A stretch of DNA of 64,000 nt from Youhaiella tibetensis (lineage in GTDB: Bacteria; Pseudomonadota; Alphaproteobacteria; Rhizobiales; Devosiaceae): assembly GCF_008000755.1 (NCBI RefSeq), contig NZ_CP041690.1, positions 1,427,260-1,491,259 on the forward strand, read 5' to 3'. Below, one piece after another: positions 7,919-16,528 of this stretch (position 1 is its first letter; the number at the start of each line of letters is the position of its first letter). A program made the translations under genes and the position numbers. The notes under the pieces are model-generated. The model saw nothing but the letters and a program-made list of their open reading frames with translations. It did not search any database and was not told where the DNA came from.

Positions 7919-9004
7919 GTGGCCGATATCAGGCTCAAGAGCGTCAGCAAGCACTTCGGTGCCGTGCGCGTCATCGAGAATGTTTCGCTCAACATCGAAT
8001 CTGGCGAGTTCATCGTCTTTCTCGGACCCTCGGGCTGCGGCAAGTCCACCTTGCTGCGCATGATCGCCGGGCTGGAGTCGGTCGATGGCGGTGAAATCTG
8101 GATCGGGGATCGCCGCGTCGACCAGCTGCCTCCCGCCCAGCGCGAAATCGCCATGGTGTTCCAGAACTACGCGCTCTACCCGCACATGACGGTCAAGGAC
8201 AACATGTCCTTCGGCCTTCAGAACATCCGCATGCCCAAGCCCGAAATCGAGCAGCGCATCGCCAATGCCGCCAAGACGCTCGAGATCGACCACCTGCTCG
8301 AACGCCGCCCGGCGCAATTGTCCGGCGGCCAGCGCCAGCGCGTTGCCATCGGCCGCGCCATCGTGCGCGATCCCAAGGCCTTTCTGCTCGACGAGCCGCT
8401 GTCCAACCTCGATGCCGGGCTGCGCGTGCGCACCCGTGTCGAGCTGGCCCAGCTCCACCAGCGCATGCAGGCGACGATGATCTTCGTCACCCACGACCAG
8501 ACCGAGGCCATGACCCTGGCGACCCGCATCGTCGTGCTCAACAACCGCAAGGTCGAGCAGATCGGCACGCCCATGGAGATCTACTCCCGGCCCGCCTCGC
8601 GCTTCGTGGCCAATTTCGTGGGTTCCCCGGCCATGAACTTCCTGCCGGTCACCCGCGTCACCGACCGGGAAGGCAAGGCGCTGGTCACCTTGCCCGATCA
8701 GTCCGAGGTCCAGACCCAGATCCCGACCAGCACTCTGCCCGGCGGCGACGGGCTGACCCTGGGCATCCGCGCCGAAGCGGTGCGCGTCCACGCCGATGGC
8801 GCCACCAAGGGCAAGTCGGACGTCATCGAGCGCCTGGGCGAGCGTACCCTCGCATACATCCGCCTGACCGATAACTCGACCATCATCGCCGAGGACGTGG
8901 GCAATAGCAGGCTGGCCGTCGGGGAGAGTGTCGGCCTGCGTCTGGATGGGGCCTCCGCGCATCTCTTCGATGCGCAGGACAAGGCCTACCACGCGGCCAA
9001 CTGA
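7919..9004 (+). CDS. Sugar ABC transporter ATP-binding protein (UgpC/MalK type)
   Basis: This 361-residue ATPase powers a carbohydrate importer. It begins at a GTG with GGGAGGAAAG upstream. Walker A (GPSGCGKST, about residues 37-45), the signature LSGGQRQR, Walker B (AFLLDEPLSNLD) and the switch histidine (FVTHD) are all present. The C-terminal third is the TOBE/OB-fold regulatory region of the MalK group. It opens the cluster ATPase, binding protein, permease, permease. The protein could also serve other sugar importers, as MalK-type ATPases sometimes do. Confidence 0.9.
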   Translation: MADIRLKSVSKHFGAVRVIENVSLNIESGEFIVFLGPSGCGKSTLLRMIAGLESVDGGEIWIGDRRVDQLPPAQREIAMVFQNYALYPHMTVKDNMSFGLQNIRMPKPEIEQRIANAAKTLEIDHLLERRPAQLSGGQRQRVAIGRAIVRDPKAFLLDEPLSNLDAGLRVRTRVELAQLHQRMQATMIFVTHDQTEAMTLATRIVVLNNRKVEQIGTPMEIYSRPASRFVANFVGSPAMNFLPVTRVTDREGKALVTLPDQSEVQTQIPTSTLPGGDGLTLGIRAEAVRVHADGATKGKSDVIERLGERTLAYIRLTDNSTIIAEDVGNSRLAVGESVGLRLDGASAHLFDAQDKAYHAAN

Positions 9005-9114
9005 GGAACACTCCCGGCGCTCCGGCAGCTCCAGCCGGGGGTCGGGGGAGGATCGGGAGATCCTGAAAGCTTGCCGAAAAGGCCTGGAGCGTTTTACCCA
9101 AAGGGAGGAATAAC

Positions 9115-10395
9115 GTGAAGACTTTGATGAAGCTGGCCATGGTGACCACGGCGCTGATGACGATCAGCTCTGTCGTCCAGGCCAAGGAAACCGTGGTTTG
9201 GTGGGACTTCCTGGGCGGCGGCGACGGCGTCCGCATGAAGGCCCTGATCGACGAGTTCAACAAGGAAAACGGCGACAATATCGAAATCCAGGCCACCACC
9301 CTGGAATGGGGCACCCCCTTCTACACCAAGGCGCAGACCTCTGCCGCCGTTGGCGAAGGCCCGGACGTGATGACCTATCACATCTCGCGCCTGCCGCTTG
9401 GCGTTTCGACCAACACGCTTTCGGAAATCACCGCTGACGACCTCGCCAGCGTTGGCCTGAAGGCCGAGGACTATGCGCCCGCCAACTGGCAGGCCGCCCA
9501 GGTCGATGGCAAGCAATACGCCATCCCCTTCGATATCCACTCGATCATCCTCTACTACAACAAGGACAAGCTGAAGGCCGCTGGGCTCCTCGGCGATGAC
9601 GGCCTGCCCAAGGGCCTGGATGGCGTGGACAACTTCAAGGCCGCGCTCCAGAAGCTCAAGGACGGCGGTTCCCAGTATGGCGTCTCCATCCACTCGGCCG
9701 CCGGCGACAGCCAGTGGCGTATCTTCTACTCGCTCCTGAATCAGCAGGACGGCAAGTTCTTCGCCGACGGCAAGTTCCTGGATGGCGACAACCTCGACAA
9801 GGCCGTCAAGGCCACGCAGGTCGTTGCTGACTGGGTGAAGGAAGGCCTTGCCCCCTCCAACACCGAGTATCCCGCGTCCATCGCGCTCTTCACCTCGGGT
9901 GAAGCCGCCATGCACATCAACGGCGTCTGGGAAGTCCCGACCTTCACCGACCTCGCTGCCAAGGGCCAGCTCGGTTTCGAATGGGGCGCGGTTGCCCTGC
10001 CGACCTTCTTCGATCACCCGGCTACCTGGGCTGACTCGCACTCCTTCGTCATTCCGAACAATGTCGGCAAGGACATGACCCCGGAAAAGCGCAAGGCCGT
10101 GATGGAAGTCATCGCCTGGATGAACAAGCACTCGCTCGCCTGGGCTGGCGCCGGTCACATCCCCGCCTACGGTCCGGTCCGCGACAGCGCCGAGTTCAAG
10201 GCCCTGCAGCCGAACGCCACCTACTCGGTGCTCGCTGACACCGCCGCGTTCGACCCGGTCTCGACCCTCGCCGGCGTTGCCTCGCCGGTCTATGACGCCG
10301 CTGGTAACTACATGGTGCCGGCGATCAACGGCGAGATGGACCCGCAGCAGGCAATCGAAGACCTGCGCGACGACCTGCAGGCTCAGGTCGAGTAA
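9115..10395 (+). CDS. Sugar ABC transporter substrate-binding protein (family 1)
   Basis: The 426-residue protein has a signal peptide (about residues 1-23, ending at VQA) and then the fold of family 1 extracellular solute-binding proteins, recognisable from the TVVWWDFLGGGDG start and the GPDVMTYH, YAIPFDIHS and INGVWEVPTF segments. It starts at a GTG with a near-perfect ribosome site, AAGGGAGGAA, which fits the high expression binding proteins need. It should capture a mono- or oligosaccharide in the periplasm and deliver it to the two permeases encoded downstream. A strong hairpin follows the gene at 10406-10430. Confidence 0.9.
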   Translation: MKTLMKLAMVTTALMTISSVVQAKETVVWWDFLGGGDGVRMKALIDEFNKENGDNIEIQATTLEWGTPFYTKAQTSAAVGEGPDVMTYHISRLPLGVSTNTLSEITADDLASVGLKAEDYAPANWQAAQVDGKQYAIPFDIHSIILYYNKDKLKAAGLLGDDGLPKGLDGVDNFKAALQKLKDGGSQYGVSIHSAAGDSQWRIFYSLLNQQDGKFFADGKFLDGDNLDKAVKATQVVADWVKEGLAPSNTEYPASIALFTSGEAAMHINGVWEVPTFTDLAAKGQLGFEWGAVALPTFFDHPATWADSHSFVIPNNVGKDMTPEKRKAVMEVIAWMNKHSLAWAGAGHIPAYGPVRDSAEFKALQPNATYSVLADTAAFDPVSTLAGVASPVYDAAGNYMVPAINGEMDPQQAIEDLRDDLQAQVE

Positions 10396-10405
10396 CAATA
10401 AAGAG

Positions 10406-10430
10406 GAGCCGGCTGCCCAGCGGCCGGCTC
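10406..10430 (+). terminator. Intra-operon hairpin after the binding-protein gene
   Basis: GAGCCGGC and GCCGGCTC form a perfect 8-bp stem around a 9-nt loop, 10 bp after the binding-protein stop and 27 bp before the permease start. There is no long T-run. Such hairpins often cause partial termination or protect the upstream mRNA, so that the binding protein is made in excess over the permeases. Confidence 0.6.
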
Positions 10431-10456
10431 TTCTGTCTTGGGTAGGGGATATTTCG

Positions 10457-11335
10457 ATGATCAAGAACCGGACGGCCGAAGTCACGGCAGCGCTGATCCT
10501 GGTAGCGCCCTTCGTGCTGATCTATGCGGTGCTCTTCATCTATCCCACCATCCAGATGGTGGCGATGAGCTTTACCAACGCGCCCCTGATCGGCGAAGGC
10601 GAGTGGATCGGGCTCAAGAACTACACCAAGATGTTCGCGGACCGGAGATTCCAGACCTCGGTCATCAACACCTTCTATTTCGTGCTGCTGACCGTCGTTC
10701 CCAATACGCTGATCGGCCTGGGCATCGCCATGATGGTGAACCGCCTCAAGGGCTGGCAGCAATCCATAATCCTGGCGCTGTTCTTCCTGCCCTATATCCT
10801 TCCGGTATCGGTGGTCTTCCGCATCTGGAACTGGATGTTCGACATGCAGTTCGGCGTCATGCAGTTTCCGATCGAATTTCTCTTCGGCCAGCGCGTCCCG
10901 GTCTTCCGGACGCCCGCGCTCTTCCTGCCGGCCGTCGCCTTCGTCACCATCTGGTGGACGTGCGGCTTCAATATCCTGCTGTTCCTGGCGGGCCTGCGAT
11001 CGATCTCGCCCGAGATGTACGAGGCTGCCTCCCTCGACAATGCCGGGCGCTGGAAACAGTTCACCCGCATAACCTGGCCGCTGATCTGGCCCGTCACGGC
11101 GCTGGTGCTCACCATCCAGCTCATCCTGCAGCTCAAGATCTTCGACCAGGTCTACCTGTTCGTGCAGGGCGGCCGCGCCGATCCATCCATGGTCATGGTG
11201 CAGTACATCTACACCACCGCCTTCCAGAAGAGCCAGGGCGGGTATGGCGCCACCATCGCCGTTGCCCTGTTCGTCATCATCATTGCCATGTCGGTGCTTC
11301 AGTTCACCGTTCTGCGCGCCCGAGGTGAGAAATGA
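10457..11335 (+). CDS. Sugar ABC transporter permease (MalF type)
   Basis: The ATG at 10457 was chosen because the protein then begins with a short cytoplasmic tail and the first membrane segment. The 292-residue product has about six hydrophobic segments and the binding-protein-dependent permease (EAA) loop near residues 190-210 (EAASLDNAGRWKQFTRITWP), which contacts the ATPase. Its last codons overlap the next permease start by 4 bp (ATGA). It should form half of the membrane channel with that protein. Confidence 0.9.
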   Translation: MIKNRTAEVTAALILVAPFVLIYAVLFIYPTIQMVAMSFTNAPLIGEGEWIGLKNYTKMFADRRFQTSVINTFYFVLLTVVPNTLIGLGIAMMVNRLKGWQQSIILALFFLPYILPVSVVFRIWNWMFDMQFGVMQFPIEFLFGQRVPVFRTPALFLPAVAFVTIWWTCGFNILLFLAGLRSISPEMYEAASLDNAGRWKQFTRITWPLIWPVTALVLTIQLILQLKIFDQVYLFVQGGRADPSMVMVQYIYTTAFQKSQGGYGATIAVALFVIIIAMSVLQFTVLRARGEK

Positions 11336-12216
11336 GCGCCGTGACCGAAGACAACGCCACCGCCATCAGCCAGCGCCAGTTGCGGACCATCAAGGCCTTC
11401 GACATCGGCGGCGCCATTCTCGCCATCGTCACCCTGGTCTCGGCGATCATCTGGGCCTTCCCGCTCTACTGGGGCGTGATGACCACCTTCAAGCCCGAGT
11501 TCCAGGTGGTCGAGCCGGGCTTCAATCCCTGGCCGCGCACCTTCACGCTCGATGCCTATATCCACATCCTGACCCACACCAATATCGGGCTCTGGTATCT
11601 CAATTCCCTTGTGACCTCGCTCGCCGTCACCGTGCTCGTGGTCATCATGGGGGCAGGGGCGGGTTACGCCATCAGCCAGCTCAGCTTCCCGGGCCGCAAG
11701 ATCCTCTGGTTCATGATCCTGGCCAGCTTCATGGTGCCCATCCAGGCGCTGATCGTGAACCACTTCGTGCTCATGAGCCAGTTCAAGCTCATCAACAACT
11801 GGCTGGGCGTCATCCTGCCCCAGCTCATCGTTCCGGTGGTGGTGATCGTCTACAAGCAGTTCTTCGACAGCGTGCCCAAGGAGTTCCGCGAGGCCGCCGT
11901 GATGGATTCGGCTAGCGAGTTCCGCATGCTGTTCAAGATCTTCCTGCCCATGAACTGGGGCGTCACCACCGCTCTCGCCATCATCACCTTCATCGGTGCC
12001 TGGAATTCCTTCCTCTGGCCGTTCCTCATCACCACCAAGGAAGAGATGATGAACGTCACGGTCGGTATTACCCAGGTCCGTGACTCCTTCGGCGTGCAGT
12101 ATGCCCGCGAACTGGCTGCCGCCGTTCTGGCCGGCCTGCCGGTGGCCGTGGTCTACCTGATCTTCCAGCGCCGTGTGACGCAGGCCATCATGCTCTCGGC
12201 GGGCATCAAGGGCTGA
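11332..12216 (+). CDS. Sugar ABC transporter permease (MalG type), intact copy
   Basis: The 294-residue permease has six predicted membrane segments and the EAA loop (EFREAAVMDSASEFRMLFKIFLP). It is translationally coupled to the MalF-type gene by an ATGA overlap. From codon 65 to its end it lies within a 697-bp segment that is repeated directly behind it with only four differences. This first copy keeps its own start and all domains and is taken as the working gene. It completes the importer begun at 7919. Confidence 0.9.
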   Translation: MSAVTEDNATAISQRQLRTIKAFDIGGAILAIVTLVSAIIWAFPLYWGVMTTFKPEFQVVEPGFNPWPRTFTLDAYIHILTHTNIGLWYLNSLVTSLAVTVLVVIMGAGAGYAISQLSFPGRKILWFMILASFMVPIQALIVNHFVLMSQFKLINNWLGVILPQLIVPVVVIVYKQFFDSVPKEFREAAVMDSASEFRMLFKIFLPMNWGVTTALAIITFIGAWNSFLWPFLITTKEEMMNVTVGITQVRDSFGVQYARELAAAVLAGLPVAVVYLIFQRRVTQAIMLSAGIKG

Positions 12217-12917
12217 TCCCTCCCTGGCCGCGCACCTTCACGCTCGATGCCTATATCCACATCCTGACCCACACCAATATCGGGCTCTGGTATCTCAATT
12301 CCCTTGTGACCTCGCTCGCCGTCACCGTGCTCGTGGTCATCATGGGGGCAGGGGCGGGTTACGCCATCAGCCAGCTCAGCTTCCCGGGCCGCAAGGTCCT
12401 CTGGTTCATGATCCTGGCCAGCTTCATGGTGCCCATCCAGGCGCTGATCGTGAACCACTTCGTGCTCATGAGCCAGTTCAAGCTCATCAACAACTGGCTG
12501 GGCGTCATCCTGCCCCAGCTCATCGTTCCGGTGGTGGTGATCGTCTACAAGCAGTTCTTCGACAGCGTGCCCAAGGAGTTCCGCGAGGCCGCCGTGATGG
12601 ATTCGGCCAGCGAGTTCCGCATGCTGTTCAAGATCTTCCTGCCCATGAACTGGGGCGTCACCACCGCTCTCGCTATCATCACCTTCATCGGTGCCTGGAA
12701 TTCCTTCCTCTGGCCGTTCCTCATCACCACCAAGGAAGAGATGATGAACGTCACGGTCGGTATTACCCAGGTCCGTGACTCCTTCGGCGTGCAGTATGCC
12801 CGCGAACTGGCTGCCGCCGTTCTGGCCGGCCTGCCGGTGGCCGTGGTCTACCTGATCTTCCAGCGCCGCGTGACGCAGGCCATCATGCTCTCGGCGGGCA
12901 TCAAGGGCTGATCCCTC
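11526..12917 (+). repeat. 695-bp tandem direct duplication within the permease gene
   Basis: Bases 11526-12222 recur at 12221-12917 with a period of 695 bp and an overlap of two bases (TC) at the junction. Reading through both copies shows four substitutions: at codon level Ile to Val in the GRKILWF segment and three silent changes. Because 695 is not a multiple of three, the second copy is out of frame with the first. The low divergence indicates a recent event, or older copies kept similar by gene conversion. Confidence 0.92.
12221..12911 (+). pseudogene. Truncated second copy of the MalG-type permease
   Basis: This is the 3' three-quarters of the upstream permease gene, lacking the first 65 or so codons, which encode the cytoplasmic tail, first membrane segment and first loop. 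The longest frame could start at a GTG at 12306 and give 201 residues with the EAA loop intact. No ribosome site is visible there and the upstream gene stops before it in another frame. It is best read as a remnant of the tandem duplication, although the frame has stayed open and three of four changes are silent. Confidence 0.75.
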
Positions 12918-12936
12918 GTTCTCCTGCACTGACCCT

Positions 12937-12970
12937 GGGCCTTGCAACTCCCGGCAAGGCCCTTCTTTTT
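12937..12970 (+). terminator. Rho-independent terminator of the sugar ABC operon
   Basis: GGGCCTTGC (12937-12945) and GCAAGGCCC (12954-12962) form a perfect 9-bp stem with an 8-nt loop, followed by TTCTTTTTG. It sits between the plus-strand transporter operon and the convergent GntR gene. Confidence 0.85.
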
Positions 12971-12972
12971 GC

Positions 12973-14001
12973 CTAGTCTCCCACCGGCACGAGATAAGGC
13001 GGATAGCGGTCCCGGTCGAGCGGGGGCAGGTTGGCGATGCGCGGAACGGTCGTGGTCGAAGCGCGCTTGAGGTGGTGCCGCAAGGCTTCTGCCGCGCCAT
13101 CGACATCCCCTGCCACCAGCGCGTCGAGCACCGCCAGGTGCTCCTCGAACGCCAGGTGCATGTCGGGGGTCGGGCCATAGCGCTCGAGCGTGTGCCCCGT
13201 CGCGATCAGCGAGCGCTGGCTTTCCCTGATGATACGCACCAACTGCCCGTTGGGCGCCGCCTGCACGACGTCGACATGGATGTCCCGCTCGAAATCGTTG
13301 AGCTCGGACGGGCTGGCGATGCCCCTGTCGATCAGCGCCTTGAGCCGGTCCCGCGCCGCTACCAGCCGTGCGTGGTTGAGCAGCGGGTAGGCGCTCCGCA
13401 GGGCCTCCGGCTCCAGCAACTGCCGGATCTGGTAGTGTTCGGAAACATGCTCGGGCGTCAGCTTGTCGGCAAACCAGCGCGCCTGCTTGTCCTGCCGGAT
13501 CAGTCCGGCATGCTCGAGCCGCGTCAGGATCACATGGGCGAGCGTGGGGCTGATATTGTGGAACTCGGCCAGCGCCGCCCGGTCCAGCCCGAAGCTGCCG
13601 AACGCTACGCATGAGGAGACGGTCGCCTCGACGATGGGATAGATGCGCTCGGCAGCGCCCGAAAACCCGAAGGCATCGCGATCGGCTTCCGAAAGCTCGA
13701 GGCCGGCCTCGAACAGGTCCTTGCGGACCGGCGCCACCGGGCGACCGGTATAGGAGACGATCAGCCCGCGCCCGCGGAACCGCAGCACCAGCCATTCGGC
13801 CGCCAATTGTTCGAGCGCGATGCGGGCCGGCGTCCGGCTGACGTCCAGCGACTTGGCGATGCTGGCTTCTCCCAGCACGAGACCGTCTGGAAACACGCGC
13901 TTTTCGATGTGGCGCCGCAACAGCGCATAGATGGATTGGCTGAGCTGCTTGGGATCGCCCATTCCGTCGGGCAAGTCCAGAACTGCAAGTTCGCTCGTCA
14001 T
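12973..14001 (-). CDS. GntR-family regulator with two winged-helix-like segments and an FCD domain
   Basis: The 342-residue protein starts at an ATG with GGGAG 7 bp upstream. Residues about 17-85 form the GntR winged helix (IYALLRRHIEKR to SRTPARIALEQL). Residues about 110-185 look like a second winged helix (LDRAALAEFHNISPTLAHVILTRLEHAGLI), which is unusual in the family. The C-terminal part resembles the FCD ligand-binding domain (EHYQIRQLLEPEALR, FERDIHVDVV, HLAFEEHLAVLDAL). It is convergent with the sugar operon and may regulate it from the 7759-7872 dyads. The effector is unknown. Confidence 0.82.
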   Translation of the reverse strand: MTSELAVLDLPDGMGDPKQLSQSIYALLRRHIEKRVFPDGLVLGEASIAKSLDVSRTPARIALEQLAAEWLVLRFRGRGLIVSYTGRPVAPVRKDLFEAGLELSEADRDAFGFSGAAERIYPIVEATVSSCVAFGSFGLDRAALAEFHNISPTLAHVILTRLEHAGLIRQDKQARWFADKLTPEHVSEHYQIRQLLEPEALRSAYPLLNHARLVAARDRLKALIDRGIASPSELNDFERDIHVDVVQAAPNGQLVRIIRESQRSLIATGHTLERYGPTPDMHLAFEEHLAVLDALVAGDVDGAAEALRHHLKRASTTTVPRIANLPPLDRDRYPPYLVPVGD

Positions 14002-14035
14002 CGGCGGGCTCCCGTACCGTCGTGGGGTAACGAAC

Positions 14036-15010
14036 CTAGGCGCTGGAAAGTGGCCCTACAAAGGCGCCTATTGCCGCAACCACCGCCTCGGTTACTCCGG
14101 GGTCACCTAGCGAATGGCCTGCGCGCTCGACCACCCGGATTTCACAGCCCGGCCATTTTTGCGCCAGGGCGAAGGAAGTGGCCGGCGGACAGAGCAGATC
14201 GAAGCGGCCCTGGACGATCTTTCCGGGTATTTCCGCAAGGTTTCCGGCGCTTTTCAGCAGTTGGCCGGGTTCCATGAAGCAGTCATGGCTGAAGTAATAC
14301 GCCTCCATGAACGGGGAGGAGGCGAGGGGCGTGGCGGGATTGCCGATGCTTTCGAAGTTGAGGCGACTTGCCGCAGGCGCAACCTCGGACAAAATGCGTT
14401 CGGTGTCGTTCCAGGCGCGCGCCGCCGGCCCGTGGATGACCGGATCGGGGTCGAGGATACGCCGCCAGTAGGCATCGAGCGGCTGCGCCCGCTCGCCCTC
14501 CGGCAGCACGGAGAGGAAGTCCTGGTAAAGCCCGGGATAGGTCGTCGCCAGTCCGGTGCCGAAAGCCCATTCGAGTTCTGCCCGCGTCCCGAGAAACGTG
14601 GCACGCAGCACCAGCCCGCTGACGCGCTCCGGATGCGCCTCCGCATAGGCCAAGGCCAGCGTCGCGCCCCACGAGCCGCCGACCACGAGCCACTTGTCGA
14701 TGCCCAGCGTCTGCCGGATCAGTTCCATGTCCGCGATGAGATGGGCCGTGGTGTTGGCCGTGCGGCCGCGTCGCGGCGTGCTGCGCCCGGCGCCACGCTG
14801 GTCGAACAGCACTGCACGGAACTGGCCCGGGTCGAAGAGCCGCCTGTGGCTCGGCTGGCACCCGCTGCCGGGGCCTCCATGCAGGTACACCGCCGGAATG
14901 CCGTCGGCTCGCCCGATGGTCTCTACATAAAGCGCGTGCCCGTCCCCCACCGGCAGCATCATCGTCGTCAGCGGGGTGAAGGGATCGGAATAGCTTCCGT
15001 CAGGCGCCAT
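14036..15010 (-). CDS. pip: Proline iminopeptidase (alpha/beta hydrolase, peptidase family S33)
   Basis: The enzyme should remove N-terminal proline from peptides. The ATG at 15010 was chosen because it has GGAAG upstream and matches the family's usual N-terminus; it overlaps the end of pqqE by 11 bp. The 324-residue product has the oxyanion HGGPGSG motif (about residues 45-51), the nucleophile Ser113 in GGSWG and a C-terminal GHSLGD histidine. Because it is last in the pqqABCDE operon and its start overlaps pqqE, translation is probably coupled. No pqqF or pqqG protease gene lies in the cluster, so a role in trimming the PqqA peptide is possible; general proline scavenging is the alternative. 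Confidence 0.85.
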   Translation of the reverse strand: MAPDGSYSDPFTPLTTMMLPVGDGHALYVETIGRADGIPAVYLHGGPGSGCQPSHRRLFDPGQFRAVLFDQRGAGRSTPRRGRTANTTAHLIADMELIRQTLGIDKWLVVGGSWGATLALAYAEAHPERVSGLVLRATFLGTRAELEWAFGTGLATTYPGLYQDFLSVLPEGERAQPLDAYWRRILDPDPVIHGPAARAWNDTERILSEVAPAASRLNFESIGNPATPLASSPFMEAYYFSHDCFMEPGQLLKSAGNLAEIPGKIVQGRFDLLCPPATSFALAQKWPGCEIRVVERAGHSLGDPGVTEAVVAAIGAFVGPLSSA

Positions 15011-16211
15011 GCGCGTTTTCTTCCGGCTCCAGCGTGCCGCCCGAGAAATTGCGGTAGATGTAGCGGTTGGTGCCCTCTGCCGCTTCCGTCTCGGCGATCT
15101 TGAAGATCTTGTCATGGAGCGGGGAGAGCGAGCAAGCCGGGTCGGTATTGCCCGCGCTTCCCGTCAGTGCGAAAGCCTGGCACCGGCACCCGCCGTAATC
15201 CTGCTCCTTGAAGGCGCAGCTCTGGCACGGCTCGGGCATCCAGCCGGTGCCGCGATATTTGTTGAACGCGTCCGAGTTCTGCCAGATCCAGGCGATCGAG
15301 TGGTTCGAGCGCACGGATTCGAAGTCGAGGTCCGTGATCGTCTCGGCCGCATGGCAGGGCAGGACCTTGCCGGCGGGCGTGATGTTGAAAAACTGCCGCC
15401 CCCAGCCGCCCATGCACTTCTTGGGCCGCGTGGCGTAATAGTCCGGGATCACGAAGTCGATCGCCAGGATGCCCTTGAGCCGCTGCTCGGCCTCCTCGAC
15501 CACCTTGGTCATCTCGTCGATCTGCTCGATCGTGGGCATCAGCGAGGCGCGATTCTTGAGCGCCCAGCCGTAATACTGGACGTTCGCCACCTCGATCCGG
15601 TCGGCATCCATGGCAACGGCCATGTCGATGATCTGCGGCAATTGCGCCATGTTCTGCCGGTGCATCACTGCGTTGACCGTCAGCGGCAGTCCGACCTCGC
15701 GCGCCCAGCCGGCCGCTTCCAGCTTCTTGGCATGCCCGTTGCGGAACCCGCCGATGCGGTTGGCCAGCACCGGATCGGACGCCTGGAAGCTGATCTGGAT
15801 ATGGGCCAGCCCCGCATCGGCCAGCGCCTCGAGCTTTTCCTTGGTCAGCAGCACGGCCGAGGTGATGAGGTTCGAATAGAGCCCCACATCGCTCGCGTGC
15901 TGCACCAGTTCCACCAGGTCCTTGCGCACCGTCGGCTCGCCGCCCGAAAAATGCACCTGCAGCACGCCGATCTCGGCCAGCTCGGTGAGGACCTTTTTCC
16001 ACTCCTCTGTGGTCAGTTCGTTGCCCGCGCGCTCCATCTCGATGGGGTTGGAGCAATAGCCGCATTGGAGCGGGCAGCGATGGGTCAGCTCCAGCAGCAC
16101 CGCCAGCGGAATCCCGTACTGTTCGGCAACCGAACGGTTGCCTTCCAGGATCGCCACCCCGTCGCGCGGGTCGGCAAGGGCAGGGCTCGAATGGGTGATC
16201 GAAGGGCTCAT
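15000..16211 (-). CDS. pqqE: PqqA peptide cyclase, radical SAM enzyme
   Basis: PqqE links the glutamate and tyrosine side chains of the PqqA peptide, the first committed step of PQQ synthesis. The start at 16211 overlaps the pqqD stop by 4 bp. The 403-residue protein has the radical-SAM CPLQCGYC motif near residue 46 and the GGEPTVRKDL segment. Its C-terminal SPASM cysteines (CMGGWGRQ, CHAAET, CQSC, CRCQAF) bind auxiliary iron-sulfur clusters. It acts with PqqD, encoded directly upstream, which presents PqqA. Confidence 0.96.
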   Translation of the reverse strand: MSPSITHSSPALADPRDGVAILEGNRSVAEQYGIPLAVLLELTHRCPLQCGYCSNPIEMERAGNELTTEEWKKVLTELAEIGVLQVHFSGGEPTVRKDLVELVQHASDVGLYSNLITSAVLLTKEKLEALADAGLAHIQISFQASDPVLANRIGGFRNGHAKKLEAAGWAREVGLPLTVNAVMHRQNMAQLPQIIDMAVAMDADRIEVANVQYYGWALKNRASLMPTIEQIDEMTKVVEEAEQRLKGILAIDFVIPDYYATRPKKCMGGWGRQFFNITPAGKVLPCHAAETITDLDFESVRSNHSIAWIWQNSDAFNKYRGTGWMPEPCQSCAFKEQDYGGCRCQAFALTGSAGNTDPACSLSPLHDKIFKIAETEAAEGTNRYIYRNFSGGTLEPEENAHGA

Positions 16212-16528
16212 GACTTCGCCTCCACCAGGAACCCGGACTCGGCCAGGTCCTGCAACATGGCAATGACGTCCGCGCCGATTTCCTCGCGCGGCGCCGTGTA
16301 CTTCTCGACGAGCAGGTCGATGACGTCCGCCACCGTCCGCTTGCCGTCGCACAACTGCAAGATCTCGACCGCAATCTCGTCGGGGGCCATCACCCGTTCG
16401 GGCACCAGCAGCACCCAGCGCTGCCGCGTCTCGTCGAACCGCAGCTTCGCGCCGCGCGCCAGCGTCGGCACGCTGGCCTCGCTCACCCTCATCCGCCGCC
16501 GCGCGGCGGGTGCGGCGGCCGTGTTCAT
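16208..16528 (-). CDS. pqqD: PqqA-binding chaperone
   Basis: PqqD binds the PqqA precursor and delivers it to PqqE. The 106-residue protein is close to the usual 90-100 and has the PqqD-family core with KLRFDETRQRWVLLVPER, an ILQLCDGKRTVADVI helix, and a C-terminal DLAESGFL end. An N-terminal Ala/Arg-rich stretch of about 12 residues may be an extension; the second Met at residue 13 is an alternative start. It overlaps pqqC and pqqE by 4 bp each (ATGA), so the three are translationally coupled. Confidence 0.95.
   Translation of the reverse strand: MNTAAAPAARRRMRVSEASVPTLARGAKLRFDETRQRWVLLVPERVMAPDEIAVEILQLCDGKRTVADVIDLLVEKYTAPREEIGADVIAMLQDLAESGFLVEAKS

Noticed and set aside
12306-12911. Second permease copy as an independent functional gene
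   Set aside because: It lacks the first membrane segment and a visible ribosome site; a duplication remnant is simpler, although the open frame is noted.
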